Positions 34,604 to 46,918 of a stretch of DNA of 64,000 nt are shown here, piece after piece. The notes beneath the pieces are model-generated. The model did no database searches. It had not been told where the DNA came from and worked only from the letters and a program-made list of their open reading frames with translations. The translations under genes and the position numbers were made by a program. Source of the stretch: Marinobacter santoriniensis NKSG1 (GTDB taxonomy: Bacteria > Pseudomonadota > Gammaproteobacteria > Pseudomonadales > Oleiphilaceae); assembly GCF_000347775.1 (NCBI RefSeq), contig NZ_APAT01000018.1, positions 1-64,000 on the forward strand, given 5' to 3'. Each line of letters starts with the position of its first letter. The stretch's first letter is position 1.

Positions 34604-35413
34604 TCAGAAGAAGGTGCCATCAATGGGGGATGAGGCACTGGCATAGAGTTTCTTGGGCATACGACCGGCGAGGTAGGACTCACGACCCGATTCGATGGCC
34701 AGACGCATCGCATTGGCCATGCGGATCGGGTCTTTCGCCTGGGCAATGGCGGTGTTCATCAGGACACCATCGCAGCCCAGTTCCATGGCAATGGTGGCAT
34801 CCGATGCGGTACCGACACCGGCGTCCACCAGAACCGGCACACTGGCGTTCTCGACGATCAGCCGGATGTTATAGCGATTCTGGATACCGAGTCCCGACCC
34901 GATCGGCGCACCCAGCGGCATGATGGCGACGCACCCCATGTCTTCCAGGCGTTTGGCCAGAAGCGGGTCGTCGGAACAGTAGACCATCACCTTGAAACCG
35001 TCAGCGATCAGTTCTTCGGCAGCGACCAGCGTTTCGGTCATATTCGGGTAGAGGGTTTTCTCTTCGCCGAGCACCTCGAGCTTCACCAGGTCGTGACCGT
35101 CCAGGAGTTCACGGGCCAGTTTGCAGGTGCGTACCGCATCCCGGGCGGTGTAGCAGCCGGCGGTATTGGGCAAGATGGTGTAGGTGTCGGGTGAAATGAC
35201 GTCCAGCAGATTGGGTTCATCCGGGTTCTGGCCCAGGTTGGTCCGGCGCACGGCTACAGTCACGATCTCGGCACCACTGGCCTCAATCGCGTGGCCCGTC
35301 TCCATCAGGTCCCGATATTTGCCGGTGCCGACCAGCAATCTCGACTGGTAGACCTTTCCGGCGATTTCCAGGGGCTTGTCTTCGGGCAATGCAATTTCGG
35401 GGGTATCAGTCAT
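34604..35413 (-). CDS. thiG: Thiazole synthase
   Basis: A 269-residue cytoplasmic enzyme that builds the thiazole phosphate of thiamine from deoxyxylulose 5-phosphate, dehydroglycine and ThiS thiocarboxylate. Diagnostic segments: [56 protein letters not shown] (catalytic Lys) and [15 protein letters not shown]. It follows thiS with a 75-bp gap on the same strand. The N-terminal 15 residues precede the usual family start. Confidence 0.95.
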   Translation of the reverse strand: MTDTPEIALPEDKPLEIAGKVYQSRLLVGTGKYRDLMETGHAIEASGAEIVTVAVRRTNLGQNPDEPNLLDVISPDTYTILPNTAGCYTARDAVRTCKLARELLDGHDLVKLEVLGEEKTLYPNMTETLVAAEELIADGFKVMVYCSDDPLLAKRLEDMGCVAIMPLGAPIGSGLGIQNRYNIRLIVENASVPVLVDAGVGTASDATIAMELGCDGVLMNTAIAQAKDPIRMANAMRLAIESGRESYLAGRMPKKLYASASSPIDGTFF

Positions 35414-35488
35414 AAGATTTCCGAGCTGTTCTGTTCATCAACAATTTATAGAAAAGACGCCGCCTCGCGTCGGCCGTGTACGCTGTCG

Positions 35489-35689
35489 TCAGCCACCACC
35501 GATCGCATGCACCACCTCCACCCGGTCTCCATCATTGAGCTGAAATTCCGCATGCCGACTTCGCGGGACGATGTCCTCGTTCACCTCAACCGCAAGGCGC
35601 TTGCCAGAGAGCGCCAGGTGCTCAATCAGAATCGACACGGTGGCCCCGTCCGGAAGCTGCATTGCATCGCCGTTCACATTGACCTGCAT
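35489..35689 (-). CDS. thiS: Sulfur carrier protein ThiS
   Basis: A 66-residue ubiquitin-fold protein ending in Gly-Gly-Gly (HAIGGG), the C-terminus that is adenylated and thiocarboxylated to donate sulfur to thiazole. It begins MQVNVNGDAMQLPDGATV, and VEVNEDIVPRSRH is typical. It lies directly upstream of thiG and 7 bp downstream of the DUF423 gene, so it may be at the end of the long lptD transcript. Confidence 0.93.
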   Translation of the reverse strand: MQVNVNGDAMQLPDGATVSILIEHLALSGKRLAVEVNEDIVPRSRHAEFQLNDGDRVEVVHAIGGG

Positions 35690-35696
35690 AGTGCAC

Positions 35697-36119
35697 TCAC
35701 ACCTCTTTTTGCCCGGCTCGTTGCCGGACGCCGGCCGTTATCAGCAGCGCCCAGCCAACCATAAAACAGAGACCGCCCATGGGCGTAACTGGCCCCAACC
35801 AGTGCGCTCCAACCAGCACCAGCAGATACAGGCTACCGCAAAAAAGCACGATGCCCGCCAGGAAAAACCGCGCGGCCCACTCCAGCAGACGACTCGACAG
35901 TCCCCGACCGGCCAGCAGGGATACCAATACCAGCGCCAGAGCATGGTACATCTGATAGGTGACCGCGGTCTGAAACACCTCCAGTGTCCGGTCGCTCACC
36001 ATGGATCTGAGGCCATGGGCCCCGAATGCGCCAGCCATCACAGCCAACAGCGCAAAACCGGCGCCGGTGACCAGCGGCCAGCGTAACAGGGGTTCCGTTG
36101 GGGCGTGCTCAGCAGTCAC
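35697..36119 (-). CDS. DUF423 membrane protein
   Basis: A 140-residue inner membrane protein with four hydrophobic segments. The FGAHGLRSMVSDRTLEVFQTA segment (short form GAFGAHGL) and YHALALVLV identify the DUF423/YgdD family; function unknown. Its start overlaps the end of apaH by 11 nt, so translation is coupled, and it precedes thiS by 7 bp. Confidence 0.85.
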   Translation of the reverse strand: MTAEHAPTEPLLRWPLVTGAGFALLAVMAGAFGAHGLRSMVSDRTLEVFQTAVTYQMYHALALVLVSLLAGRGLSSRLLEWAARFFLAGIVLFCGSLYLLVLVGAHWLGPVTPMGGLCFMVGWALLITAGVRQRAGQKEV

Positions 36120-36909
36120 AGTGGATTCTCTCCCCGGTATCCAGGTTCATCACCGTCAACGCCCCGCCCCAGACACAACCGGTATCCAGGCCGATGAACC
36201 GCTCGCTGCCGGTATTGCCTTCGAGGGCGGCCCAATGGCCGAAAATCACCCGCACACGATCGGCACGGGGGAAATGGAACCAGGGCTCGAACCCTTCGGG
36301 CGCATTGCCCGCCGATTCCTTGGTCGCCAGTTCCAGCGTGCCATCTCGGGCAATAAAGCGCATCCGGGTGAAGTAGTTGGTGATCATCCGCCACCGGTCC
36401 ATGCCTTCGAGTGATGGTGTCCAGCAGCCCGGTTCATTACCGTACATGTGACTGAAGTAATACTCCGCATCGTCGCCTCGGATCACCGCCTCCACTTCCC
36501 GGGCAAGCGCAACCGCCTCGCCTACGCTCCAGATGTGCGGCAGTCCGGCGTGTGCCATGAGCAGATCCCGACGCTCATCGTAGACACAAAAGCTCTGGCG
36601 TCGCAGCCATTCCACGAGATCGTCGCAGTCCGGCGCTTCCAGTATCTCGTGCAGTGTGTCCTTGCTTTTGGTGGCATGGCCGCCGAGCGCGACAGCCAGC
36701 AGATGCAGATCGTGATTGCCGAGCACCACCTCGGCACTGGCACCGAGACTCTTTATGTAACGCAGAGTCTCAAGTGAGTCGGGACCGCGGTTGATCAGGT
36801 CCCCGGCCACCCACAGACGGTCCCGGGAGGGTGAGAAACTCACCCTGTCCAGGACATCCCTGAGACGCTCGTAACAACCCTGAATGTCTCCGATGGCGTA
36901 GTCAGTCAT
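36109..36909 (-). CDS. apaH: Symmetrical bis(5'-nucleosyl)-tetraphosphatase
   Basis: A 266-residue metallophosphatase that hydrolyses Ap4A to two ADP and also decaps Np4-capped RNA in E. coli. Metal ligands are in [35 protein letters not shown] and the later HAGLPH and [10 protein letters not shown]. It starts at ATG 36909, inside the last codons of rsmA. The apaG gene that usually lies between rsmA and apaH is absent. Confidence 0.94.
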   Translation of the reverse strand: MTDYAIGDIQGCYERLRDVLDRVSFSPSRDRLWVAGDLINRGPDSLETLRYIKSLGASAEVVLGNHDLHLLAVALGGHATKSKDTLHEILEAPDCDDLVEWLRRQSFCVYDERRDLLMAHAGLPHIWSVGEAVALAREVEAVIRGDDAEYYFSHMYGNEPGCWTPSLEGMDRWRMITNYFTRMRFIARDGTLELATKESAGNAPEGFEPWFHFPRADRVRVIFGHWAALEGNTGSERFIGLDTGCVWGGALTVMNLDTGERIHCDC

Positions 36910-37726
36910 CGCCGCCCTCATTACCGGATCCGGATGTCTGGTCGACCAGGAAATCCGCGATGCGCACGTACTCCTCCAGGCCAAGATTCTCGGGCCGCAG
37001 TCCATCATCAATGCCAAGTTCACGCAACTGTTCGGCCGAGATCAGCCCGGCCAGCCCCTTGCGCAGAGTCTTCCTGCGCGCGTTAAAGGCGGTCCGGACA
37101 ACCGTCTGCAGCGTGCGGAGATCTTTGGCCGGATGAGGCAGCCGGTCATGGGGCACCAGGCGGACAATGGCGGAGTCCACCTTCGGCGCCGGCTTGAAGG
37201 CACCCGGGCCCACTTCAAACAGCGGCTGAACCTTGCAGAAATACTGGGCCATGATACCCAGACGTCCGTAATGGCGATCTCCCGGCACAGCGGCCAGGCG
37301 CTGCACCACCTCTTTCTGCAGCATGAAATGCATGTCCTTCACCACGCCCGCCTGCTCCAGCAGGTGGAAAATCAGCGGCGTCGAGATGTTGTAGGGCAGA
37401 TTCCCGATGATTCGCAACGGGGTGCCTTCCATCAACTGGCTGAAATCGAACGTCAGCGCATCCGCTTCATGGATTCGGAATTCCGGGTAGTTGAAAAACT
37501 TGGTCCGGAGCACCGGTATCAGATCCCGGTCGAGCTCGACCACCTGCAACCGAGGGTTCACCGTCAGGATTTCCTCGGTAATCGCACCCAGACCGGGGCC
37601 GATTTCCACCAGGGCGTCTTCCGGCTTCGGATTGATTGCGCGCACGATACGCTCGATCACCCCGGGATCGTGCAGGAAATTCTGCCCAAAACGTTTTCTT
37701 GCCTGATGTCCGGTTTTCTGGCTCAC
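36902..37726 (-). CDS. rsmA: 16S rRNA dimethyladenosine transferase
   Basis: A 274-residue KsgA/RsmA methyltransferase that dimethylates A1518 and A1519 of 16S rRNA. It has [18 protein letters not shown], the SAM motif [15 protein letters not shown] and the catalytic NLPYNIS. I chose GTG at 37726 with GAGG 5 nt upstream; it overlaps the pdxA stop (GTGA), while a longer reading would lie inside pdxA. It overlaps apaH by 8 nt. Confidence 0.95.
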   Translation of the reverse strand: MSQKTGHQARKRFGQNFLHDPGVIERIVRAINPKPEDALVEIGPGLGAITEEILTVNPRLQVVELDRDLIPVLRTKFFNYPEFRIHEADALTFDFSQLMEGTPLRIIGNLPYNISTPLIFHLLEQAGVVKDMHFMLQKEVVQRLAAVPGDRHYGRLGIMAQYFCKVQPLFEVGPGAFKPAPKVDSAIVRLVPHDRLPHPAKDLRTLQTVVRTAFNARRKTLRKGLAGLISAEQLRELGIDDGLRPENLGLEEYVRIADFLVDQTSGSGNEGGDD

Positions 37727-38733
37727 GATGACCTCTCTTGCCTGGCCGCCTGACGGCACCGGGCCATGTGCTCGCCTACCCGGATGGCGGTGTGAAGGCT
37801 GCCGGCATCCGCCGTACCGGTCCCGGCCAGATCCAGAGCGGTACCATGATCCACCGAGGTGCGCACGATCGGCAGCCCGAGGGTAATGTTCACCGCACGA
37901 CCAAAACCCTGGAACTTCAGCACCGGAAGGCCCTGGTCGTGATACATCGCCAACACGGCATCGGCATTGTCCAGCCAGTGCGGCGTAAACAGTGTGTCCG
38001 CGGGCATGGGACCGGTGAGCACAATGCCCTCGGAGCGGAGCCGGTCCAGCGTCGGCTCGATGACGTCGATTTCCTCATGGCCCAGATGGCCACCCTCCCC
38101 GGCATGGGGATTGAGCCCTGCAACAAGGATCCGCGGGTGCTCAATGCCGAAGAAGGTTTTCAGATCGGCGTTGAGTATCCGGATCACCTGAGCCAGTCGC
38201 TCGGGTGTGATGGCATCGGCCACGTCTCTCAACGGCAAGTGGGTGGTTGCCAGTGCAACCCGGAGTTCCTCCGTGGCCAGCATCATGACAACCCGCTCCA
38301 CCCCGCACATATCCTGCAGGAACTCGGTGTGACCGCTGAACGGGATGCCGGCCTCGTTGATCACGCCTTTGTGGACCGGTGCGGTGACCATGCCATCCAC
38401 AACACCATCCAGACAGGCCCTGGCGGCCGTTTCGAGGGTGTCCAGCACATAACGACTGTTGGCCGGATCCGTCACACCCGGCTCCAGACCGGAGCATCCT
38501 TCCACGGGCCAAACCGAGAGCACGCCGGGCTCACAACGAGCGGTGTCGCCGGGTTGCCAGGTGTGCAGCTCTACATCCAGCCCAAGGCTCTTTGCCCTGG
38601 CCGCCAGCAGGTCCGGACTGGCCACCACCACAATGCCGGCCTGACGCTGTTCAAGCGCCAGCTGCAGGCACAGCTCCGGACCAATACCGCCGGGTTCACC
38701 GGCGGTCAATGCCAGAGTCACGGCGCTGGTCAT
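37723..38733 (-). CDS. pdxA: 4-hydroxythreonine-4-phosphate dehydrogenase
   Basis: A 336-residue NAD-dependent enzyme of pyridoxal phosphate synthesis. Family signatures are [41 protein letters not shown] sequence (short: [14 protein letters not shown]), [17 protein letters not shown] (metal His) and [16 protein letters not shown]. It overlaps surA by 4 nt upstream and rsmA by 4 nt downstream, so the operon is translationally coupled. Confidence 0.95.
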   Translation of the reverse strand: MTSAVTLALTAGEPGGIGPELCLQLALEQRQAGIVVVASPDLLAARAKSLGLDVELHTWQPGDTARCEPGVLSVWPVEGCSGLEPGVTDPANSRYVLDTLETAARACLDGVVDGMVTAPVHKGVINEAGIPFSGHTEFLQDMCGVERVVMMLATEELRVALATTHLPLRDVADAITPERLAQVIRILNADLKTFFGIEHPRILVAGLNPHAGEGGHLGHEEIDVIEPTLDRLRSEGIVLTGPMPADTLFTPHWLDNADAVLAMYHDQGLPVLKFQGFGRAVNITLGLPIVRTSVDHGTALDLAGTGTADAGSLHTAIRVGEHMARCRQAARQERSS

Positions 38734-40076
38734 GAGGACTGGTCTGCCTCGCCTGTCGAGTTCTCATCCCGGGCATACTTGCCCTTGAACTCCACGAAGG
38801 CTTCGTCACGTATTTCCTGCAGCCATTTCTGCAATTCGATTTCGAACTTGCGACGATAGATCGCCTGGCGGGCATCGGACTCACGCATTTCGCTGCTGAC
38901 GTCTTTCGTACGCTTATCCAGCACCTGAAGTATGTGCCAGCCGAAGCGAGACCGGAACGGCCCCTCCAATTCACCCACGGGCGCCTCGATCATGACCTGC
39001 TCAAAGGCAGGCACCATCTGTCCACGACTGACCCAGCCGAGGTTGCCGCCATCGGAACCGGAGACCGGGTCATCCGAATACTCCTTCGCCAGTTTCTCGA
39101 AGTCAGCGCCGTCCTTCAGTTGCTGGTAGATGTCCCGGATGCGGGCTTCCGCCTCGTCGTCGGTCCGGGCATCGGACGGACGCACCAGGATGTGTCGCAC
39201 CTTATACTGTTCGACGAGCTGCTTCTCCTTGCCACCCTTTTTATCCATCACCATCACCAGGTGAAAGCCGCTCTTGTTCTCCAGCACCCGGGAAGGCTCT
39301 CCAACAGGCAGTTTCGGTACAATAGGTGCGACCAGGGACGGCAACTGGCTTTCCGTCCGCCAGCCCATGTCGCCGCCATCGAGAGCGTTATTGGCATCCG
39401 ACTCCGCCACGGCAACCTCTCGGAAGTCCCGGCCGTTCACGATCTGCTGACGCAGATTCTCAGCCTTTTTCCGGGCGGCGTTGACGGCCGCGTCGTTGTC
39501 GGGATCCGACACCTGGATAAAGATATAGGCCAGATGGTATTGGGCACTGTCTGCCCCCTGGTTTTGCTTGGCCTCCAGATAATTTGACACTTCGCGGTCA
39601 GTGACACGGACCCGGTTGCCGACCTGGCGTTGCTGTACCCGGCTGGTCAGCATCTGATTGCGGATCTGTTCCCGGGCCTGTCGATAGGTAACACCTTCAG
39701 CGCCAAGCTGCTGCTCGAACTCGGCCAGCGTCATGCCATTCTGCTTGGCAATGTTGGTCATGGTGTCATTCAGCTCATTATCGCTGATCCGCATACCCAT
39801 CTTGTCGGCCATCTGCAGCTGGATGGATTCGGTCACCAGCTGGTCCAGTACGCGGCGCTCCAAAACGTCCCGTGGCGGTAACCCGGTACCCTGGGACTGC
39901 AACCGGTTCACGATGGTTTCAATCCTGGCATCAAGCTGGCTTTGAAGAATGACGTCATCGTCAACAATGGCCACTACCTGATCGAGCAGCTTACGCTCAG
40001 CGTGGGCCGTCACAGACAGCACGAGCATCAGCAGCAACAGGAAACTTCTTGCACCCTGGCGAAAGGTCGCCCTCAT
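38730..40076 (-). CDS. surA: Periplasmic chaperone and peptidyl-prolyl isomerase SurA
   Basis: A 448-residue exported chaperone for outer membrane proteins. A signal peptide (LLLLMLVLSVTAHA) is followed by the N-terminal chaperone module starting RKLLDQVVAIVDDDVILQSQ, then two parvulin domains (about residues 185-285 and 295-395) with the repeated NALDGGDMGWR and GSDGGNLGWV motifs, and a C-terminal helix. The start at 40076 gives the signal peptide; the frame extends upstream but without support. Downstream of lptD by 58 bp, as in other gammaproteobacteria. Confidence 0.95.
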   Translation of the reverse strand: MRATFRQGARSFLLLLMLVLSVTAHAERKLLDQVVAIVDDDVILQSQLDARIETIVNRLQSQGTGLPPRDVLERRVLDQLVTESIQLQMADKMGMRISDNELNDTMTNIAKQNGMTLAEFEQQLGAEGVTYRQAREQIRNQMLTSRVQQRQVGNRVRVTDREVSNYLEAKQNQGADSAQYHLAYIFIQVSDPDNDAAVNAARKKAENLRQQIVNGRDFREVAVAESDANNALDGGDMGWRTESQLPSLVAPIVPKLPVGEPSRVLENKSGFHLVMVMDKKGGKEKQLVEQYKVRHILVRPSDARTDDEAEARIRDIYQQLKDGADFEKLAKEYSDDPVSGSDGGNLGWVSRGQMVPAFEQVMIEAPVGELEGPFRSRFGWHILQVLDKRTKDVSSEMRESDARQAIYRRKFEIELQKWLQEIRDEAFVEFKGKYARDENSTGEADQSS

Positions 40077-40134
40077 AATCACCTCTTCATTGAATGGTGG
40101 CATGCACCGTTGGCATTCTTTGTCCGGCCCGGGC

Positions 40135-42540
40135 TTATGGAGTTCCGAAACGACGTTTTTCCCGTTCGTCATAACCGTAAATCGCTTCGGACAAACGTGT
40201 CGACGCACCCCCGCTGCCACCCAGTCCTTTCAGCTGGATCTGGAACAGCAGGCGATTATCCAGTTGTTGATCTTCGGTGAAATAGCCCTGGTGGACGACT
40301 TGCACACTCCAGCAGCAGTTGTTGTATTCAATTCCGGCCAGTGAGCCAACGGTCCGGTCGAGCACCGAATCGTAAACCCAGCGGCCAATCAGGCTAACAC
40401 GGTCGGTAACCGGAAAAACCGCCGCCACATCCGACTGATCCAGCGAATCCTTGCTGTAGGTATGGCCGATGCTGGCCAGATAGCGGTAATCCTTCGAGTG
40501 GAAGGTCAGCTGACTCCGCCCTTCCTCCGTGCTTCCCGTTTTCGGGTCCCACAACCCTGATGAGCGGATTTCCAGGGTGTCCAGCGGATTAAGCACCACC
40601 TCGCCCGCCAGCGGGGACTCGCTGCGGGTGCTGCCGCCGCTGCCGAACAGGGTTACCTCCCGGTCGTCGAGATAGTGCACCTGCCCGATGCTGACCCTGG
40701 CCCGTTCCGCCCCGGTGACCAGATCGTTGATCCGACTGGTCAGGGCGACGGTAATCTGATTGGTATCACCAACCCGGTCGCCACCACTGAACCGATTGGG
40801 TTCGAACAGCTGGTCGAAACGGAAGCTCTTGATGGCGGTGTCGAAATCGGGAATGTAGTTCTGGTCCTTCGGGGCGCCAGCCCAGGCATAGTAGAGTCGC
40901 GGTTCGAGGCTCTGGTTGTAGGGCACCCCGAACAACTCCGAGCGACGATCGAAATACAGACCGTTGTCCCATTCCGCCACCGGAACGGTGCGATCAAAGC
41001 TGCCGTCTCCCAGCGAGTAATCGGTCAGGTCATAGCGGGTGTAATCAACGCTGACGGAAGGACGGGTAAAGCCCCACGGCGCCCGCATCGGAATTGCCAG
41101 CTCGGGAATGGCCCGTAAGCGCTGTCCATTGGCCCGGTCCAGGCCGGTCAGGCCGGAGTTGTCCCGGTAAAAATTGGTGTACTGACTCTCAAGCCCCATT
41201 TCCAGCCCGCCCAAGTCCGCGGTGGCACCATACAGCACCTCCGGCAACTGGGCGTAGGGTTTATTCACGTCAGCGATATAATTGCTGATGGTCTGGTAAT
41301 CGTTCAGGAAGGCATCGAAATACTGGCCGGTACTGCGGTAGCGAAAACCGCCCCGGCGCCTGAGGTGCGTTGCCTGGCTGATGGAAAGGCTGCGATTCAG
41401 ATCACTGAGATAGTCGTTGTCGCTGACCACCGAAAAATCCCCGTAGCCGGTCCAGCCGTTGCCGAATCGGGCCCGGGTCGATGCATCCAGCGCCCAACGC
41501 TGGCCATTATCGCCGGGATTGGCATCAGCATAGGCCTTATCGTTGTCGATGTAGCCCAGCTGCAGCACGGTCTGCCCGTACTGGCTCAGGTACCGCCCTT
41601 CTACCTCATTGAACAGGCCGCGACCATGAATGTACTGGGGTGTGAGCGTTGCGTCGTAATTCGGCGCCAGGTTCAGGTAGTACGGCAGTGCCAGAAATCC
41701 GCCGCTGCCCGCGCTCGACGAGCCGAACTGTGGATACAGGAAACCGGTCTTGCGTCGGTTATCAATGGGAAAACTGACCCAGGGCCAATAGAAAACGGGG
41801 ACGTCCAGCACCTCAAGCCGGACATTCTTTGCGGTTCCAAAGCCCTCCGCCCGATCCAGGCGAATGTCCGAGGACACCAGGGCCCAGTCGTTCTGACGGG
41901 GGCCACAGGTGGTCAACAACCCGTCCCGTATCACCACTTCACTCTCGCTCACCCGCGAGAGGCTGTCGGCATTACCCCGCATTTCCGGTCCGTGCAGCAG
42001 GAAGGTCGCAGCGTCAATATCGAAGCGCCCGCTGTCCAGGCTGTAGCGGGCGGTGTCTCCGGTCAGAAGAAAGCCATCGCCACGACTCACCAGTGGCCCC
42101 AGAATGGAGACTTCGCCCTGGGCCTGGTCGTACCGGGCCTCTTTACCGGTGACTTCGAAACGTCCCTGGCGGATACGCACATCGCCATCAAGACGGAGGG
42201 TGCGGTCTATTTCGTAACGAGCATTCAGTCCGCTGGCTTCCAGCGGCGCGGAAGTGTCCGACTGATCGCCTCCGAACACCCCGGGCTGATCACTTCCGCC
42301 TGAGGGCAGATAACCGCCATCGCAAAACACCGGTAACCGGCTGCGAACCGACTCCGGCAAATCGGCTTTCGGGCGCCAGTCTATTTCCGCTGCGGACGGA
42401 GCCGCTGCCTGCTGCGCCAGAACCGGCGCCGCCATCGCAAGACTCCCCAATGTCGCCACGACCGCTTTCGCGGCCACGCGTGTCCGGCTCACGGGTCGGC
42501 GGCCGGCCGGCAACATGGAACGGCAACTGGTGGATGGCAC
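40135..42540 (-). CDS. lptD: LPS-assembly outer membrane protein LptD
   Basis: An 801-residue outer membrane beta-barrel that, with LptE, inserts lipopolysaccharide. After a long signal sequence (LAMAAPVLAQ) comes the OstA/LptA-like jellyroll (RLDGDVRIRQGRFEVTGKEARYDQ, quoted in part: DGDVRIRQGRFEVTG) and a 26-strand barrel. The disulfide Cys residues expected of LptD appear as single Cys in CDGGYLP and in the C-terminal YNNCCWSV pair. The start is a GTG at 42540; ATG at 42516 in the same frame is an alternative. First gene of the surA-pdxA-rsmA-apaH operon. Confidence 0.93.
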   Translation of the reverse strand: MPSTSCRSMLPAGRRPVSRTRVAAKAVVATLGSLAMAAPVLAQQAAAPSAAEIDWRPKADLPESVRSRLPVFCDGGYLPSGGSDQPGVFGGDQSDTSAPLEASGLNARYEIDRTLRLDGDVRIRQGRFEVTGKEARYDQAQGEVSILGPLVSRGDGFLLTGDTARYSLDSGRFDIDAATFLLHGPEMRGNADSLSRVSESEVVIRDGLLTTCGPRQNDWALVSSDIRLDRAEGFGTAKNVRLEVLDVPVFYWPWVSFPIDNRRKTGFLYPQFGSSSAGSGGFLALPYYLNLAPNYDATLTPQYIHGRGLFNEVEGRYLSQYGQTVLQLGYIDNDKAYADANPGDNGQRWALDASTRARFGNGWTGYGDFSVVSDNDYLSDLNRSLSISQATHLRRRGGFRYRSTGQYFDAFLNDYQTISNYIADVNKPYAQLPEVLYGATADLGGLEMGLESQYTNFYRDNSGLTGLDRANGQRLRAIPELAIPMRAPWGFTRPSVSVDYTRYDLTDYSLGDGSFDRTVPVAEWDNGLYFDRRSELFGVPYNQSLEPRLYYAWAGAPKDQNYIPDFDTAIKSFRFDQLFEPNRFSGGDRVGDTNQITVALTSRINDLVTGAERARVSIGQVHYLDDREVTLFGSGGSTRSESPLAGEVVLNPLDTLEIRSSGLWDPKTGSTEEGRSQLTFHSKDYRYLASIGHTYSKDSLDQSDVAAVFPVTDRVSLIGRWVYDSVLDRTVGSLAGIEYNNCCWSVQVVHQGYFTEDQQLDNRLLFQIQLKGLGGSGGASTRLSEAIYGYDEREKRRFGTP

Positions 42541-42721
42541 GGTGGCAGGATTCCTGTTCCGGTTGATGGGTGATCGGATGCTGAATTCGAGCCGCCTAGT
42601 TTACACGTGCCCCCCGACCTTGTTAACGCCAACGCCGCTGTAAAACGGATTTACCCGCTTTATACTCCTCTGCTAACTTTCGCTTGAAGAACAAACTACA
42701 TCGGGAACGACCAGACCGTTT

Positions 42722-44445
<1,724 letters not shown>

Positions 44446-44449
44446 CGCG

Positions 44450-45208
44450 ATGAGCGGCAACCCCAGCCATCCGGCCTTGCCGGCCCGCATGGAAGCCACC
44501 TTCTCAACGCTGCTCAACCGACTGACGGACTGCAACCATCAGGCCACCGGCTTTCTCGAACAGTCGCCACTGCCCCGCTGGAGTCGTCGCTGCCTGTTTT
44601 TCTGCCTGGGCTATGTGGCCCGTGCCGACGGCCGGGTAACTGAAGCCGACATTGCATACGCAGAGGGACTGATCCGGGCCCTGGGACTGTCGGCGCGACA
44701 ACGAAGGAAAGCCATCAAACGGTTCCAGGACGGCAAAACCAGGAAATCGCTGCCGCACATGACCGGACTGCCTGTTCGGCTTTTCAGCCGGCTCTGGCCG
44801 AGACCGGCACTGACGCTGGCGGTTTGCCTGTGCCACGCAGCGCAACTCAAAGGACCACCCGGCAAGGCCCGGCGCTACCGTTGCGAGGATGCCATTGACC
44901 GACTCGGGCTGCCGGTCGGAATCTGTGACGACATTCTGGAAAGTTACGCCCGTAAAGTCTGGATACGCCCCGCGGACATCCCGGCAAAACCGGAAACCTA
45001 CGATGACGCCTGCCGGCTTCTGGGCGTGACTCGCCGGGATTCTCAGGCCACCATCAAACGGGCATACCGCAAGAAAGTCTCCGAATGCCACCCGGACAAA
45101 CTGGCCCAGCAACGACTGTCACCCAGGGAGCTAAGCCTTGCCAAGGAGCAGTTACTGCGTTACCAGCAGGCCTGGGAATTGATCCGACAGCGCCAGCGTC
45201 CGCTCTGA
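44450..45208 (+). CDS. TerB-like/J-domain protein (DjlA-like)
   Basis: A 252-residue co-chaperone-like protein. The N-terminal two thirds hold a TerB-like helical domain (FFCLGYVARADGRVTEADIAYAE, part: YVARADGRVTEADIAYAE), and the last 60 residues form a J domain with the HPD motif in SECHPDKLAQQ. DjlA proteins recruit DnaK at the membrane, but the N-terminal membrane anchor of E. coli DjlA is not obvious here. It starts 4 bp after the murU stop and so belongs to the amgK operon. Confidence 0.8.
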   Translation: MSGNPSHPALPARMEATFSTLLNRLTDCNHQATGFLEQSPLPRWSRRCLFFCLGYVARADGRVTEADIAYAEGLIRALGLSARQRRKAIKRFQDGKTRKSLPHMTGLPVRLFSRLWPRPALTLAVCLCHAAQLKGPPGKARRYRCEDAIDRLGLPVGICDDILESYARKVWIRPADIPAKPETYDDACRLLGVTRRDSQATIKRAYRKKVSECHPDKLAQQRLSPRELSLAKEQLLRYQQAWELIRQRQRPL

Positions 45209-45216
45209 GCCCGCAA

Positions 45217-46149
45217 TCACGGATTCTGCTTGGCCAGCCAGGCCAGAATACGATTCGCGACCGCATGCGCCGATGCTTCACCGGGCGGAGAGGCCATAGC
45301 AACCGGCTGCAGGGAATAACCGGGGAAGCCGGATTTCCGGACGGCGACCGAACGACGGCGGGCCTCGTCCATCCTTTCTCCCGGAGATAGCTCAAGCACG
45401 GACAGCCCGCCGGCACCGGACAGGGTCTCTGGCAATACCGACGCATCTGCCGGATAAAAATCCGGAGCCACCCACACCAGCGTAGACGTGCCGGGCTGGG
45501 CAACCGCCTGTTCCAGGACATGGCCGGCGCCATAGCCGACTCCGACCAGCACCGGCCGGCTGTACCCCTCATCGGATGCAAACGTGAGAGCCGCGGTCAG
45601 GGCCTGAAGGACTCGGGTTCGATACGCGGCAACGGCATCGTCCGGTGATTTGCCCTTCATCACATCGATCATGACCGATTCTTTGCCCGACTTGGCCGGA
45701 TCGGCACCGCCCGGAGCCTTTCCCGGTTCCTCGAGCAGGCGTTCCAGACCGGAAGCAGGCGTCTCAAGCCCAAGCGAAACAACCGCCCAACCGCTGTCAG
45801 ACAGGCGCCTGCCAAGGCCCTGGGCAAACTCGCTCGCGGCGCCCTGTCCCGCATCCGAGAGCAGCACAATCGCGCCTTTGGCCGGCACTGTCTGGGCGGC
45901 AAAATACAACGCAGGCACCTGCCCCCCCTCCTCAAGGTCAAGCCCGCGATACCGGTCCGGGAACTCACCGGCCAATCCAACTTCTCCCGAGCCCGCATGG
46001 GCAACCGCTCTGGGTTGAGACTGGGCGGACTGACTCTGGGGCTGAGCAGGCGGTTCCGACGACTGGGCCTGGGCCGTCACCGCCCATAACAGCCCGACGA
46101 TGCAACCAACCCAAACGGACATTACCGGTCTGCGATGAATTCTAGGCAC
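45217..46149 (-). CDS. DUF3530 protein, alpha/beta-hydrolase-like, exported
   Basis: A 310-residue exported protein with a signal peptide ending VTAQAQ and a low-complexity Ser/Pro/Gln linker (residues 28-50). The rest fits DUF3530: [31 protein letters not shown] and a [18 protein letters not shown] segment where a hydrolase nucleophile Ser would be Tyr-Gly. The usual G-x-S-x-G is therefore not present, and catalytic activity is doubtful. It converges with the J-domain gene, whose stop is 8 bp away. Function unknown. Confidence 0.7.
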   Translation of the reverse strand: MPRIHRRPVMSVWVGCIVGLLWAVTAQAQSSEPPAQPQSQSAQSQPRAVAHAGSGEVGLAGEFPDRYRGLDLEEGGQVPALYFAAQTVPAKGAIVLLSDAGQGAASEFAQGLGRRLSDSGWAVVSLGLETPASGLERLLEEPGKAPGGADPAKSGKESVMIDVMKGKSPDDAVAAYRTRVLQALTAALTFASDEGYSRPVLVGVGYGAGHVLEQAVAQPGTSTLVWVAPDFYPADASVLPETLSGAGGLSVLELSPGERMDEARRRSVAVRKSGFPGYSLQPVAMASPPGEASAHAVANRILAWLAKQNP

Positions 46150-46234
46150 GAATCCTGACTCTTTGGCGGCGAAAAGGACAATTCAAACTGGTAGACTAGC
46201 ATCCTCCAAACCGACCCGCATTGAGAGAGACAGC

Positions 46235-46918
46235 ATGAATCCGTATCTGATTGCCCCATCCATCCTGTCGGCTGATTTTGCCCGGTTGGGCGAGGAAGTC
46301 GACAATGTGCTGGCCGCAGGCGCCGACATCGTTCACTTCGACGTGATGGACAATCACTACGTGCCTAACCTGACCATCGGTCCCATGGTGTGTGAGGCCC
46401 TGCGCAAACACGGCGTCACAGCCCCCATTGACGTACACCTGATGGTATCGCCGGTGGACGACCTGATCCGCATGTTCATTGACGCGGGAGCAAGCTACAT
46501 CACCTTCCACCCGGAAGCATCCAACCACATCGACCGGTCCCTGCAACTGATCCGCGAAGGTGGCTGCAAGGCAGGGCTGGTGTTCAACCCGGCAACGCCG
46601 CTGAGCTACATGGATTACGTGATGGACAAGCTGGACATGGTTCTGCTGATGTCGGTCAACCCGGGCTTCGGTGGCCAGAAGTTCATTCATGGCACCCTGG
46701 ACAAACTCCGTGACGCCCGTAAGCGGATCGACGCCAGCAACTACAATATCCGCCTTGAGATTGACGGTGGCGTCAAAGTGGACAACATCCGGGAGATTGC
46801 CGAGGCAGGCGCCGATACCTTTGTTGCCGGGTCCGCGATCTTCAATACCGACGACTATTCGGCCACCATCGACGCCATGCGCGAAGAGCTCGAGCAGGCC
46901 CGAAAGGTGATCGGCTGA
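46235..46918 (+). CDS. rpe: Ribulose-phosphate 3-epimerase
   Basis: A 227-residue TIM-barrel enzyme interconverting ribulose 5-phosphate and xylulose 5-phosphate. Signatures include [45 protein letters not shown] and [13 protein letters not shown], with the catalytic Asp in LEIDGGVK. A purine-rich GAGAGAGA sits just ahead of the ATG. The stop overlaps the gph start (TGATG). Confidence 0.96.
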   Translation: MNPYLIAPSILSADFARLGEEVDNVLAAGADIVHFDVMDNHYVPNLTIGPMVCEALRKHGVTAPIDVHLMVSPVDDLIRMFIDAGASYITFHPEASNHIDRSLQLIREGGCKAGLVFNPATPLSYMDYVMDKLDMVLLMSVNPGFGGQKFIHGTLDKLRDARKRIDASNYNIRLEIDGGVKVDNIREIAEAGADTFVAGSAIFNTDDYSATIDAMREELEQARKVIG

